Source of the DNA: Streptomyces sp. I6
GTDB taxonomy: Bacteria > Actinomycetota > Actinomycetes > Streptomycetales > Streptomycetaceae
NCBI GenBank assembly: GCA_003725745.1
Contig: RHDP01000001.1
Location: 1,457,501-1,521,500 of the forward strand
Length of the DNA stretch: 64,000 nucleotides
Reading direction: 5' to 3'
A program made the translations under genes and the position numbers. Under the pieces are notes generated by a model. It made no database searches, was not told the origin of the DNA, and saw only the letters and a program-made list of their open reading frames with translations. This document shows, piece by piece, positions 56,673 through 64,000 of the stretch; within the stretch, counting starts at the first letter, position 1, and every line of letters begins with the position of its first letter.

Positions 56673-57938
56673 TCACCGGCCCAGCCGCTCGACCAGGTAC
56701 TCCCGCCAGTCCGCGGTGAAGCGTTCCCGGCTCGTGCCCAGGACCTCGCCGAACGCCGACTCCACCGCCCCGTCGCGCGACTCCGCGGCGCCCACCGCCC
56801 GGTAGAACGCGCGCAGCCGGTCCTCGCCCCAGCGGGCGGCGATCAGCTCGCAGGCCAGCAGGCCGCCCTCGTACGCGCGGCCCAGTGCGTGTTCGCCGCC
56901 GCCGAAGTGGAAGTCGCCGTCTGCGGGGAGGGCGTCGGGAAGGTCGCCGCCGAGGACGGCACGGCGCAGTTCCGGTGCGGTCGCACGGGCGTCGCGGCCG
57001 GTGCCGCGGTAGGCGGCCCAGTCGGCGAATCCCTCGGAGAGCCAGAGCGGGGTGGCGGCCGACGTGTGCGCGCGGGTCGCCACATGCGCGGTCTCGTGGG
57101 TGAGGACGACGCGTCGGCCGTGATCGCCGAGGGCTCCGTACGCCTCGGGGTTGACGGTCACCCGGTCGGCGGGCGCGGGCCCGCCGGCCTTGCCGGGAGC
57201 CGCCGCGAGGCCCGTGGTGACCGCCGCTACGCCCCGGTACTGCTCGGCCGGGGCGCCGAGCAGCCGGCCCATGGCGTCCAGCGAGCCGGGCACCACGACC
57301 ACCACCCGCCCGGCCCAGGCCCCGCCCCAGGCGGCCGAGACCGCGGGGACGGCCCGGTCCGCGTCCGCCGCGACCCTCCGGAGCCGCGCCTGCTCCTGCC
57401 CCACGCCGAGGACCAGGCTGTGCGTGCCGCGCACCACCTCGATGTCGCCCTGCTGCCACAGCGGCTGTGCGGCGCCGGGGCCGGGGCGGTCGGCGGTGAT
57501 GTACCAGCGGCCGTCCCGCTCGGCGAGTTCCAGCCGGCGCACGGCGGTCACCGGCGAGGCGTCGTACCCGTCGAGCCGGTAGCGCAGTTCGGCGTCGGCC
57601 GCGGCCCGGCCGCCGGAGCGCCGCACCCCGGTGAGCCGGTACTCCCAGGAACCGAGCGGGAGGCCGGAGAGGTTCGCGAACTCGGCCTGCCCGGAGGTTC
57701 TCAGCCGCCGCGCGGAGGGGTCGATCGCCGAGAGATAGCCGGCCTCGTCGCGGCGGAGCACCGCGGCGGCCCGGTCGTCGAGCATCCGCTGCACCTCGCG
57801 GCCGGTCGTGTCCCGCCCGGGTGCGCCGGAGCAGCCGCCCGTCAGCAGCGACCCGGGCAGGACGAGCCCGGTCAGCAGGACGGCTGCCGCGCGCCGCCGT
57901 CCTGCCGTCGTCCGCACCGCGAATCCCTGGCCAGCCAC
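56673..57938 (-). CDS. Putative lipoprotein zinc metallopeptidase (HExxH)
   Basis: A 421-residue precursor with a basic N-terminus, hydrophobic stretch and lipobox LTGGC (Cys36), so probably anchored outside the membrane. The middle (about 45-150) is a small domain of NTF2-like appearance. A gluzincin-type active site follows: HETAH at 281-285 and a downstream Glu in PLWLSEGFADW (Glu302). Family members in actinobacteria are annotated only as hypothetical or lipoprotein; the peptidase role rests on the motif. It sits between a glycosyltransferase and cell-wall hydrolases, consistent with an envelope role. Confidence 0.82.
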   Translation of the reverse strand: MAGQGFAVRTTAGRRRAAAVLLTGLVLPGSLLTGGCSGAPGRDTTGREVQRMLDDRAAAVLRRDEAGYLSAIDPSARRLRTSGQAEFANLSGLPLGSWEYRLTGVRRSGGRAAADAELRYRLDGYDASPVTAVRRLELAERDGRWYITADRPGPGAAQPLWQQGDIEVVRGTHSLVLGVGQEQARLRRVAADADRAVPAVSAAWGGAWAGRVVVVVPGSLDAMGRLLGAPAEQYRGVAAVTTGLAAAPGKAGGPAPADRVTVNPEAYGALGDHGRRVVLTHETAHVATRAHTSAATPLWLSEGFADWAAYRGTGRDARATAPELRRAVLGGDLPDALPADGDFHFGGGEHALGRAYEGGLLACELIAARWGEDRLRAFYRAVGAAESRDGAVESAFGEVLGTSRERFTADWREYLVERLGR

Positions 57939-57990
57939 CCTGCCGATGGTAGGCGAGCGGGAGAGCGGGACCGCCCCGGCCGCGGCCCGC

Positions 57991-59019
57991 TCAGGGCCGG
58001 GTCACCGAGGCGATCGGCATCATCCCCACCGGGTCGTAGCGCACCGCCGCGCCCGGGTAGGGCGCGTGGACGACCTGGCCGTTGCCGACGTACATGGCCA
58101 CATGGCTGGCGTCGGAGCGGTAGGTGACCAGGTCGCCGGGTCTCGCCTGGGACAGCGGCACCTGCTGTCCGGCGTACCGCTGCGCCTGGGAGGTGCGGGG
58201 CAGCCCCACACCGGCCCGGGCGTAGGACCACTGGGTGAGACCGGAGCAGTCGAAGCCGTTCGGCCCGTTGGCGCCCCAGACGTAGGGCTTGCCGACCGCG
58301 CTCTGCGCGGCCGCCACGGCCGCGGCGGCACGGGCCGACGAGGGGCCCGCGCCGCCGGACAGGTCGGGGGCGGCCCGGCCGGAGCGCGACGCCCGGTCGT
58401 ACGCCGCACGTTCCACCGCGGGCAGGGACGACAGCAGCCGCTCGGCCGTCGCGAGCTTCGCCTCGACGGCCCGCTTGTGGCGGGCCAGGGCGTTCCTGGT
58501 GCGTTCCAGCTCCGCCAGCTTCCGGGCGGCCTCGGAACGCTCCTGGCCGAGCCGCCGCTGGGCCCGCCGGAGGTCGGTCAGGACGGCCGCCTCCCGGTCG
58601 CCGAGCCGGTCCAGCACCGCGGCCCGGTCCAGGTATGTGTCCGGGTCGCCGGAGAGCAGCAGGGCGAGCGCGGGGTCCACCCCGCCGGAGCGGTACTGGG
58701 CGCCGGCCACGGAACCGAGCGCGTCCCGCATCCGGTTGACGTCCTCCTGGCCGCGGGCCGCCCGCTCCTGGGCCCGGGCCACCCGGTCGCCCAGCTCGTC
58801 GGCGTGCTCGGCCGCCTCGTTGTACCGCTCCGTCGCCTGCTCGGCCTGCTCGTACAGCCGGTCGACCATGGCGCGGGTGGCGGCGGGGCCGGTGGACGGG
58901 TCGGCTCCGGCGGGTGCGGTGCCGAGCGCGGCGGCGGCGGTCGCCACCGTGGCCGAGAGGAGGGTGACCCGGGCACCTCCGTGGAAACCGGACGCTGGGG
59001 GTCGGCGATGGGACGCCAC
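57991..59019 (-). CDS. Secreted NlpC/P60 (C40) peptidoglycan endopeptidase, copy A
   Basis: Cell-wall hydrolase of 342 residues. A signal peptide (about 1-39, VTLLSATVATAAAALGTAPAGA) precedes a long coiled coil (about 45-205) and the C-terminal NlpC/P60 domain with Cys258 in GFDCSGLTQW, His306 in SHVAMYVG and His318. The GTG at 59019 (VASHRRPPAS) is chosen by comparison with the neighbouring copy; the frame is open further upstream without similarity. The same length and domain order as copy B 285 bases away show a tandem duplication. Confidence 0.93.
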   Translation of the reverse strand: MASHRRPPASGFHGGARVTLLSATVATAAAALGTAPAGADPSTGPAATRAMVDRLYEQAEQATERYNEAAEHADELGDRVARAQERAARGQEDVNRMRDALGSVAGAQYRSGGVDPALALLLSGDPDTYLDRAAVLDRLGDREAAVLTDLRRAQRRLGQERSEAARKLAELERTRNALARHKRAVEAKLATAERLLSSLPAVERAAYDRASRSGRAAPDLSGGAGPSSARAAAAVAAAQSAVGKPYVWGANGPNGFDCSGLTQWSYARAGVGLPRTSQAQRYAGQQVPLSQARPGDLVTYRSDASHVAMYVGNGQVVHAPYPGAAVRYDPVGMMPIASVTRP

Positions 59020-59209
59020 AGGAGCCGTACTCCCTTCCGCTGGACGCAGCCTGGGCGGCTGCTGCGCGGCAGACAGTAACGGCGGGGACGGCGGACGGCC
59101 AAAACCGGCATCGGGTACATACGGTGACGCCCCGCGGGAGACCACAGGTCACCGGCGGGGCGCGCGGTCAGCGGCGCATGCCGTAATTCGCCCGAACGGG
59201 CGCCGGTCG

Positions 59210-59330
59210 GAAGGGCGTCAGCCCCGGACGGCGCACCGCGGGGACGTCAGCCCCGGACACCGCACCGCGGGACGTCAGCCCCGGCGCCGAAACCGGAAGG
59301 GCGTCAGACCCGGACGCCGAACTGGAAGGT
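59210..59330. repeat. Degenerate ~29-bp tandem repeat, four units, at the 3' end of NlpC/P60 copy B
   Basis: GTCAGCCCCGG-type units begin at 59217, 59246, 59274 and 59303, spaced 28-29 bases. The last unit contains the true stop codon of copy B (GTCAGACCCGG), so the array consists of diverged duplicates of the gene's own end. Confidence 0.75.
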
Positions 59331-60332
59331 GCCCATGTAGTCCATGGACTCGTAGCGGACCACGGTACCGGGCTTCGGGGCGTGCAGGATCTGGTTGTTG
59401 CCCGCGTACAGGCCCACGTGCGAAAGGCCGTTGAAGAAGACCAGGTCGCCCGGCTTGAGCTGGCTGCGGCCGATCTTCACACCGTCGTTCTGCTGGGTGT
59501 AGGTGGTCCGGGTGAGGCTCACGCCGGCCTGGCGGTAGGCCCACTGCGTCAGCCCGGAGCAGTCGTAGGAGTTGGGACCCTCGGCGCCGGAGACATACGG
59601 CTTGCCCAGCTGGGTGGCGGCGGCGTTGAGCGCGGCGGCGCCGCGCTGGGAGGCCGGCACCTCGTTGCCGAGGCTCACCCGCTCACCGGCGGCGCGGCTG
59701 GCGCGCTGCTCCTCCTCCTCCATCTCCGCCCGCTCTTCGGCGGTCAGGGTGTTGAGGAGCTTCTGGGCCTCGGAGAGCTTGCCCTGGATCTTGGCCTTCT
59801 TCTCGCCCAGGGTCTGGCGGACGTCCTGGAGGTCGGCGAGCTTGCGGGTGGCCTCGGCGCGCTGCTGGGCGAGGTCCCGCTGCTTCGACTGGATGTCCTC
59901 GAGCGCGGCGGCCTGCTTGGCGCCGAGCTGGTCCATCGCGGAGGCCTTGTCCAGGTACGTGTCCGGATCGCCGGAGAGGAAGAGCTGGACGGACGGGTCG
60001 ATGCCACCGGAGCGGTACTGGGCGCTGGCCACCGAACCCAGCCTGTCCCGCATGGTGTTGAGCTCGTCCTGCCCGCGGGCGACGCGGTCCTGGATCGCGT
60101 CGACCTCCTTCTGGAGCTCGGTCTGCTGCTCCTTGGCCAGGCTGTGGTCCTCGGTGGCCTTCTCCGCCTCGTGGTAGAGGGCGTCGACCTTGGCCTTGAC
60201 CTCGTCCTTGCTCGGCTTGGCCGGAGCGGCCTGGGCGGCCTGGGAGGTGAGGGCGACGGCCGCGGCCGCGGTCGCCGTGAGCACGGTCACACGAGTGCGG
60301 CTCGGCTGCTTGGGACGACGGTGGGACGCCAC
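59304..60332 (-). CDS. Secreted NlpC/P60 (C40) peptidoglycan endopeptidase, copy B
   Basis: Paralogue of copy A with the same 342 residues. Signal peptide about 1-36 (AVALTSQAAQAA), coiled coil about 40-215, and NlpC/P60 domain with Cys258 in YDCSGLTQWAY, His305 in SHVGLYAG and His317. The coiled coil is more charged than in copy A (EEEEQR). The GTG at 60332 has AAGGAG nine bases upstream and starts VASHRRPKQP. The long leader contains a probable c-di-AMP riboswitch, so this copy is likely the regulated one. Confidence 0.95.
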   Translation of the reverse strand: MASHRRPKQPSRTRVTVLTATAAAAVALTSQAAQAAPAKPSKDEVKAKVDALYHEAEKATEDHSLAKEQQTELQKEVDAIQDRVARGQDELNTMRDRLGSVASAQYRSGGIDPSVQLFLSGDPDTYLDKASAMDQLGAKQAAALEDIQSKQRDLAQQRAEATRKLADLQDVRQTLGEKKAKIQGKLSEAQKLLNTLTAEERAEMEEEEQRASRAAGERVSLGNEVPASQRGAAALNAAATQLGKPYVSGAEGPNSYDCSGLTQWAYRQAGVSLTRTTYTQQNDGVKIGRSQLKPGDLVFFNGLSHVGLYAGNNQILHAPKPGTVVRYESMDYMGTFQFGVRV

Positions 60333-60341
60333 GAAGGCGAG

Positions 60342-60480
60342 CTCCTTCTTCCTCCAGCCGCCTGCCGGGCCGCGGATGGCTCCCGGCTCCGCGCACACTC
60401 GTATCCCCCGCAAAACGGGGCTGAACAGCGCGAATTCGGCGGTTCCTTCGCTGTCGCCCCGGATGGGCGATCAACCGCGC
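60342..60480 (-). ncRNA. Probable c-di-AMP (ydaO-yuaA) riboswitch
   Basis: The roughly 140-base leader of NlpC/P60 copy B has features of the class: GATCGCCCATCC at the 5' side, ACCGCCGAA, GCGGGGGATACGAG, GGAGCCGGGAGCCATCC, then GGCAGGCGGC and a purine-rich GGAGGAAGAAGGAG at the 3' side. In Streptomyces this riboswitch class precedes resuscitation factors and NlpC/P60 hydrolases (established knowledge). I aligned it only by eye, so the call is tentative. Confidence 0.5.
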
Positions 60481-60496
60481 GAAGGTTCGAGGCCTG

Positions 60497-60526
60497 ACCC
60501 TAGTGACCTTCCTGTGATCAGTTCAA
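60497..60526 (-). promoter_or_regulatory. Candidate promoter of NlpC/P60 copy B
   Basis: On the minus strand TTGAAC (60526-60521) and TAGGGT (60502-60497) are 18 bases apart, a fair sigma-70 (HrdB) match in a locally AT-richer segment. A start near 60490 would give a leader of about 155 bases containing the riboswitch. Confidence 0.45.
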
Positions 60527-60648
60527 ATCCTCATCAGAAAAATCCGGCCCACGAAGCGCATTCTTTACACACACCACACGGCCCGTAGCGGCGACTTGAC
60601 GGTACGTTCCACGAAATCGGGCATTGCGCCCAGCAGTTACGAGTCGCA

Positions 60649-62007
60649 CTAGACGCGCGAAAGCCTCTTCAGGAGCATCGCGGACGCGACCGGCCGCGCA
60701 CCCGCCTTCGCCACCCCGTCCGCGACTTCGCGGTCCGTCGACACCACGACGACGGGCCGGCCCGGGGGCTCGGCCCGGACCAGCTGGCGGATCAGCTCGT
60801 CCGCGGTCACCCCGGGCTTGGAGAACAGCACCCGCACGCCGCGCGGCGGCGCCAGCAGCACGGGCGCGGCGAGTTCGGCGCCGTCGAAGACGCAGGTGAT
60901 CTCGGCCCCGGTCTGCGCCGCCAGCATCGCCAGGCCGCCGAGCAGCCGCAGCCGCTGCTTCTCCAGCGGCATCGTCGGATACCCGGTCTTCGTCACGTTG
61001 TAGCCGTCCACGAGCAGATGCACCTGGGGCAGCGCGAGCAGCTGGTCCAGCATCGCCGGGTCGGTCTCGGACAGCGCGCGCGCCGCGATGTCCCTGGGGG
61101 TCATCCGGCCGGGCTGCACCGCCTCGACGGTGTCGGCCGGGTGCAGCGAGGCGGGCGGCAGGGCCAGTTCGCGGCGCAGCCCGGAGGCCGCGTCCAGCAC
61201 GGTGTCCAGCAGCAGACGCACCCGCATGTCCTCGATCGACCGGCCCTCGCGCGCGGCCCTGCGGCTCGCCTCGACCGCGGCATCCGCCTCGGCGAGCCTG
61301 GCCTTGAGCCGGCGCGCCTCGCTCTCGGCCGCGGCCACCTGGGCCTGCGCCTCGGCTCTCGCCCCCTCGTTCTCGGCGTTGCCGCGGCGCACGGCCGCCT
61401 CGGCGCGCTTGACGTCGCTGTGGGCGCTGCGCAGCTTGCGGTGCAGCGCGTCCGACTCCTTGCGGACCGCGTCCAGCTCGGTGCGCAGCCGCTCGGTCTC
61501 GGCCTTGTGCTGCGACTTCAGCCGGTCGAGTTCCTCGCGGAGCCGCTGCAGCTCCCGTCTGCTCTCCTCGCCGGCGCGCTCGGCGTCCGCGCGCTGGGCC
61601 TCCTCGCCGGCGGCGGCCACCAGCTTGACCCAGCCCGCCGGGCGCAGCACGAAGGCGGCGGCCGCCACGTCGACGGGGTCGGCGGCCGCGGGCGGCGTCC
61701 CCGCCTCCAGGGCGTCCGCCAGCTCGGGCTGGGCATCGCGGAGCCGCTCACCGATGCGCTGCCGGAAGACGGGATCGCCCTCCAGGGCCGCGGCCATGGC
61801 GTTGCCCGCGTACTTCGCCCGGCGGGTCGGGGTGAAGCGGGCGTACTGCCGCAACTGGGCGGGGAGTTCGGTGACGGTCAGCCCGCCGAAGGCGTCCGAG
61901 ACCAGGGCGACGACCCGTCGCCGCACGCCCTCCGGCAGCGGGCGGTCGAGCGCCTCGGCGGCATCGCCGGCACCGGCCGGCCCGGCGCCGCTCTCGGGCT
62001 GCTCCAC
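60649..62007 (-). CDS. NYN (YacP/PIN-like) domain protein with long coiled coil
   Basis: A 452-residue cytoplasmic protein. The N-terminal helical domain (about 25-130) includes RYARFTPTRRAKYAGNAMAAAL, followed by an Ala/Arg/Glu-rich coiled coil (about 135-255) and a C-terminal NYN nuclease-like domain (about 325-452). NYN acidic motifs: HLLVDGYNVTKTGYP, ITCVFDGAE and VVVVSTDREVADGVAKAGA. Such proteins are predicted RNases. It is divergent from nothing and follows the small zinc-ribbon gene on the same strand, 43 bases away. Confidence 0.9.
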   Translation of the reverse strand: MEQPESGAGPAGAGDAAEALDRPLPEGVRRRVVALVSDAFGGLTVTELPAQLRQYARFTPTRRAKYAGNAMAAALEGDPVFRQRIGERLRDAQPELADALEAGTPPAAADPVDVAAAAFVLRPAGWVKLVAAAGEEAQRADAERAGEESRRELQRLREELDRLKSQHKAETERLRTELDAVRKESDALHRKLRSAHSDVKRAEAAVRRGNAENEGARAEAQAQVAAAESEARRLKARLAEADAAVEASRRAAREGRSIEDMRVRLLLDTVLDAASGLRRELALPPASLHPADTVEAVQPGRMTPRDIAARALSETDPAMLDQLLALPQVHLLVDGYNVTKTGYPTMPLEKQRLRLLGGLAMLAAQTGAEITCVFDGAELAAPVLLAPPRGVRVLFSKPGVTADELIRQLVRAEPPGRPVVVVSTDREVADGVAKAGARPVASAMLLKRLSRV

Positions 62008-62050
62008 GATCGGTCACCCCACTGTCTTCCCGCGGGTCCGCACGGCTCCG

Positions 62051-62293
62051 TCAGGAGCCGCCGCCCGGCCTGTCCACCAGTTCGATCTGGTCCACGGCGT
62101 TGCACCAGCGGCAGCGGACCGACTCGATGGTCTCACTCACCACCTCGCGTTCCTCCACCTTGGGCTCCCCCGCGAGATCCAGATGCACGAACTCGACGGC
62201 CTTGGAGGACCGGGTCACGTCGAAGCGGGTGAGGTTGCCGCACAGGGTGCAGCGCCACCGGGTGGTGTCCGTCGGCATGGGTACCGTCGTCAT
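62051..62293 (-). CDS. Small zinc-ribbon protein
   Basis: An 80-residue protein with two Cys-x2-Cys knuckles, RWRCTLCGNLTRFDV and VRCRWCNAVDQIEL, separated by about 40 residues; a zinc ribbon is likely. Conserved as a hypothetical protein in Streptomyces. The start could be ATG 62293 or the internal ATG at 62278 (MPTDTTRW). Upstream of the NYN protein gene and probably co-transcribed. Binding partner unknown. Confidence 0.8.
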   Translation of the reverse strand: MTTVPMPTDTTRWRCTLCGNLTRFDVTRSSKAVEFVHLDLAGEPKVEEREVVSETIESVRCRWCNAVDQIELVDRPGGGS

Positions 62294-62414
62294 CGAGCCG
62301 TCGTCTCCTCGCGTCTCCTGGTGCGTACTGCCCGTAACCCTACGACCTCACGGGTCCGCGGCGACACGGCGAGGCGGTCTGCCCGCTCCCGTCCCGGTAC
62401 GCCATGCTCTGAGC

Positions 62415-63140
62415 ATGATCGATCGGTGGACGGCGGTGCGGGGCGCGAGGACCGGCCCGGTGGTGACCTACGGAGCGATCGGCCTGTGCTGCCTCCTCTT
62501 CCTCGTCGGCCCGGTTTCCGGGCTCAACGCGTCCTACGGCACCGGGGGCACCCTGCTCACCGCCCAGACCGCCCACTTCGAGCGCTGGGGCGTGATCCCG
62601 AGCGAGCTCCTCCAGGGCTCCCCGAGGGCCCTGCTCACCCCGCTGACCGCGCTGTTCGTTCACGGCAGCTGGCTGCATCTGCTCGGCAACATGCTCTTCC
62701 TCCACGTCTTCGGCGCCATGGTGGAGGAGCACATGGGGCATCTGGAGTTCGCTCTCTTCTACCTCGGTTGCGGCTATCTGGCGCTCCTCGCGTACGCGGC
62801 GGCCAACGCGGAGTCCGGCCACACGCTCGTCGGGGCGTCCGGAGCCATCTCGGGCGTGCTGGGCGCCTTTCTCTGCCTCTTCCCGAGGACGCGGGTGACA
62901 AGCCTCTATCCGTTCCTGTTCTTCCTGCCGCTGCGCTTTCCCGCCTGGATCGTGCTGGTCTTCTGGTTCGTGCTGCAGTGGCTGGCGGAGGCGCAGAGCT
63001 CCTCCTCGGGCCCCGGGGTGGCGTATCTGGCACATCTGGTGGGCTTCGGCATCGGGTTCCTCTACGCATGGGGCCGCTTCCGGCAGGCCGCTAGAGTGAA
63101 GGCCCAGACAGCGGCCACCGAGGGAGAAGGACAGCCGTGA
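62415..63140 (+). CDS. Rhomboid-family intramembrane serine protease
   Basis: A 241-residue polytopic protease, six or seven helices. Family signatures: FVHGSWLHLLGNMLFLHVFG (helix 2 HxxxN), the catalytic Ser in LVGASGAISGVLGAFL and catalytic His in VAYLAHLVGFGIGFLYAW. ATG 62415 (MIDRWTAVRG) is chosen; the frame is open upstream without similarity. Its stop overlaps the start of the Lrp-domain gene (GTGA), so both are translated together. Confidence 0.94.
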   Translation: MIDRWTAVRGARTGPVVTYGAIGLCCLLFLVGPVSGLNASYGTGGTLLTAQTAHFERWGVIPSELLQGSPRALLTPLTALFVHGSWLHLLGNMLFLHVFGAMVEEHMGHLEFALFYLGCGYLALLAYAAANAESGHTLVGASGAISGVLGAFLCLFPRTRVTSLYPFLFFLPLRFPAWIVLVFWFVLQWLAEAQSSSSGPGVAYLAHLVGFGIGFLYAWGRFRQAARVKAQTAATEGEGQP

Positions 63141-63418
63141 TCACCGCGATCGTGCTCATCAAGACCAGCGTGGACCGCATCCCCGAGATCGCGGAGTCGA
63201 TCGCGGCGCTGGACAGCGTCAGCGAGGTCTTCTCGGTCACCGGCACATACGACCTGATCGCGATGGTCCGGGTCGCGAAGCACGACGATCTGGCCGAGGT
63301 GATCCCGGGCCGGATCAGCAAGATCCCGGGCGTCGAGGCGACCGACACGCATGTCGCGTTCCGTACGTACTCCCAGCACGACCTGGAGGCGGCCTTCGCG
63401 ATCGGGCTCGACGCGTAG
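63137..63418 (+). CDS. Stand-alone Lrp/AsnC ligand-binding (RAM) domain protein
   Basis: A 93-residue protein made only of the AsnC-type effector domain: ITAIVLIKTSVDRIPEIAESIAALDSVSEVFSVTGTYDLIAMVR, ending DTHVAFRTYSQHDLEAAFAIGLDA. No DNA-binding domain. Members form ring oligomers binding amino acids and may modulate full-length Lrp proteins. The GTG at 63137 overlaps the rhomboid stop codon. Confidence 0.94.
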   Translation: MITAIVLIKTSVDRIPEIAESIAALDSVSEVFSVTGTYDLIAMVRVAKHDDLAEVIPGRISKIPGVEATDTHVAFRTYSQHDLEAAFAIGLDA

Positions 63419-63693
63419 GCCGGACGCGACCCGGCCCAGAAGGGGTGCCGGACGCCGCTGCGGCGCGGCCCGGACACATCCCGCAGGGGGTGCGCAAGGG
63501 GCGCGGCCGGAGACCGGGCCGGGCGGGCGCGTGCGGACTCGCCTGCCGCCACCGCCGCCCCCCGGCCGACGCGGGCAGGCCCCCGCCCGCTGGCCCGGGC
63601 CGCTCGGCCGCACGCGGGGGGACCTTCAGCCCCGCCGGCAGATCAGCCGGCAGATCAGCCGACCGGGCACCCCGCCCCCCGCCCGCGCACCTC
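63419..63693. other. Convergent intergenic region with short direct repeat
   Basis: GC-rich gap between the Lrp-domain gene and the aminotransferase. CCGGCAGATCAG is repeated in tandem near 63635-63660. Several weak hairpins, no clear terminator and no gene. Confidence 0.4.
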
Positions 63694-64000
63694 TCACACG
63701 GCCGGCACGCAGCGCCCGTCCTCGGTGCGGTAGCTCCACCGCGCGCCGTCGCGCACCAGTTCCCCGACCGCGCGGACGAACCGCTCGACGTGCTCGTCCG
63801 GCGTACCGGCGCCGAAGCTGACCCTGATCGCGTTCAGCGGCCTCCCCGCGCCCTCCGCCGGGTGGGCCCCCTCCTCGCTCCGCTCGCCCGGCGCGGCGTC
63901 CGGGGCGCCGCACTCGCCGGGCTGCCGCGGATCGCCGCCCAGCAGCGTCCGCACCAGAGGGTGGGCGCAGAAGAGCCCGTCGCGCACACCGATGCCGTAC
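63694..64000 (-). CDS. Class V aminotransferase-fold PLP enzyme (C-terminal fragment)
   Basis: Only the last 100 or so residues are in the window; the gene begins beyond 64000. The visible part, YGIGVRDGLFCAHPLVRTLL and then AIRVSFGAGTPDEHVERFVRAVGELV, is the C-terminal small domain of SufS/NifS-like class V aminotransferases (HPL and RVSFG..NT/GTP-type motifs). An Asp/Glu/Pro-rich insertion separates the two motifs. PLP lysine and substrate residues lie outside, so the reaction cannot be stated. Confidence 0.8.
   Translation of the reverse strand, partial: YGIGVRDGLFCAHPLVRTLLGGDPRQPGECGAPDAAPGERSEEGAHPAEGAGRPLNAIRVSFGAGTPDEHVERFVRAVGELVRDGARWSYRTEDGRCVPAV

Overview
The window is very GC-rich chromosomal DNA with GTG/TTG starts, high-GC third positions and gene content typical of a Streptomyces core region: the dcw cell-division genes, the MacRS two-component pair, a TPP-controlled thiamine operon, a PASTA kinase, glucokinase and tandem NlpC/P60 hydrolases. 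From memory, the order resembles the S. coelicolor stretch that starts at ftsI and runs past glkA; I have not checked this by search.

Layout. 1-2.8 kb (minus): start of the dcw cluster (rsmH, ftsL, ftsI, the last cut by the window edge). 3-8.8 kb (plus): beta-carbonic anhydrase, then a MoxR ATPase / DUF58 / transglutaminase operon closed by a perfect 33-bp hairpin. 9.1-11.4 kb (minus): DUF3040 protein, methyltransferase, SAV_6107-type HEPN protein. 11.6-17.1 kb (plus): SpoIIE-type phosphatase, stand-alone MASE1 membrane protein, then a TetR-controlled operon of a degenerate ABC ATPase and a YhgE/Pip membrane protein. 17.6-22.4 kb: CrtI-like oxidoreductase (plus), then a repeat-rich membrane protein, metF, thiE and an Rv2175c-type DNA-binding protein (minus). 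22.6-25.7 kb: an apparently acquired island with an MFS exporter and an Asp/Glu/hydantoin racemase-family enzyme. 25.7-29.8 kb: FAD reductase and a small protein (minus), then TPP riboswitch-thiO-thiS-thiG (plus). 29.9-32.7 kb: PASTA Ser/Thr kinase and endonuclease IV. 33.0-38.4 kb: sulfite-oxidase-like enzyme, bacterioferritin and its ferredoxin (iron box), class II DAHP synthase, trp leader/attenuator and a fused TrpE-TrpG protein; the last three couple entry into the shikimate pathway with tryptophan synthesis. 38.7-49.5 kb: phosphofructokinase, MacR/MacS, acyltransferase, esterase, a MITE-like element between convergent genes, EEP-family protein, glucokinase, DUF5304, ArsA-like ATPase, SRPBCC protein and phosphoesterase. 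49.8-57.9 kb: fatty-acyl-CoA ligase, Tat-exported cholesterol oxidase, two envelope glycosyltransferases and a lipoprotein metallopeptidase. 58-64 kb: two duplicated NlpC/P60 cell-wall hydrolases (one with a probable c-di-AMP riboswitch), NYN-domain protein, zinc-ribbon protein, rhomboid protease, stand-alone Lrp ligand domain and the end of a class V aminotransferase.

A dominant feature is that many conserved genes are interrupted by single-base losses, almost all in runs of G or C. More than twenty such sites in 64 kb, including in genes expected to be intact, point to homopolymer indels in the sequence rather than real pseudogenes. I therefore give whole-gene coordinates across the breaks and state where each break lies. 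No tRNA, rRNA, CRISPR array or phage was seen.
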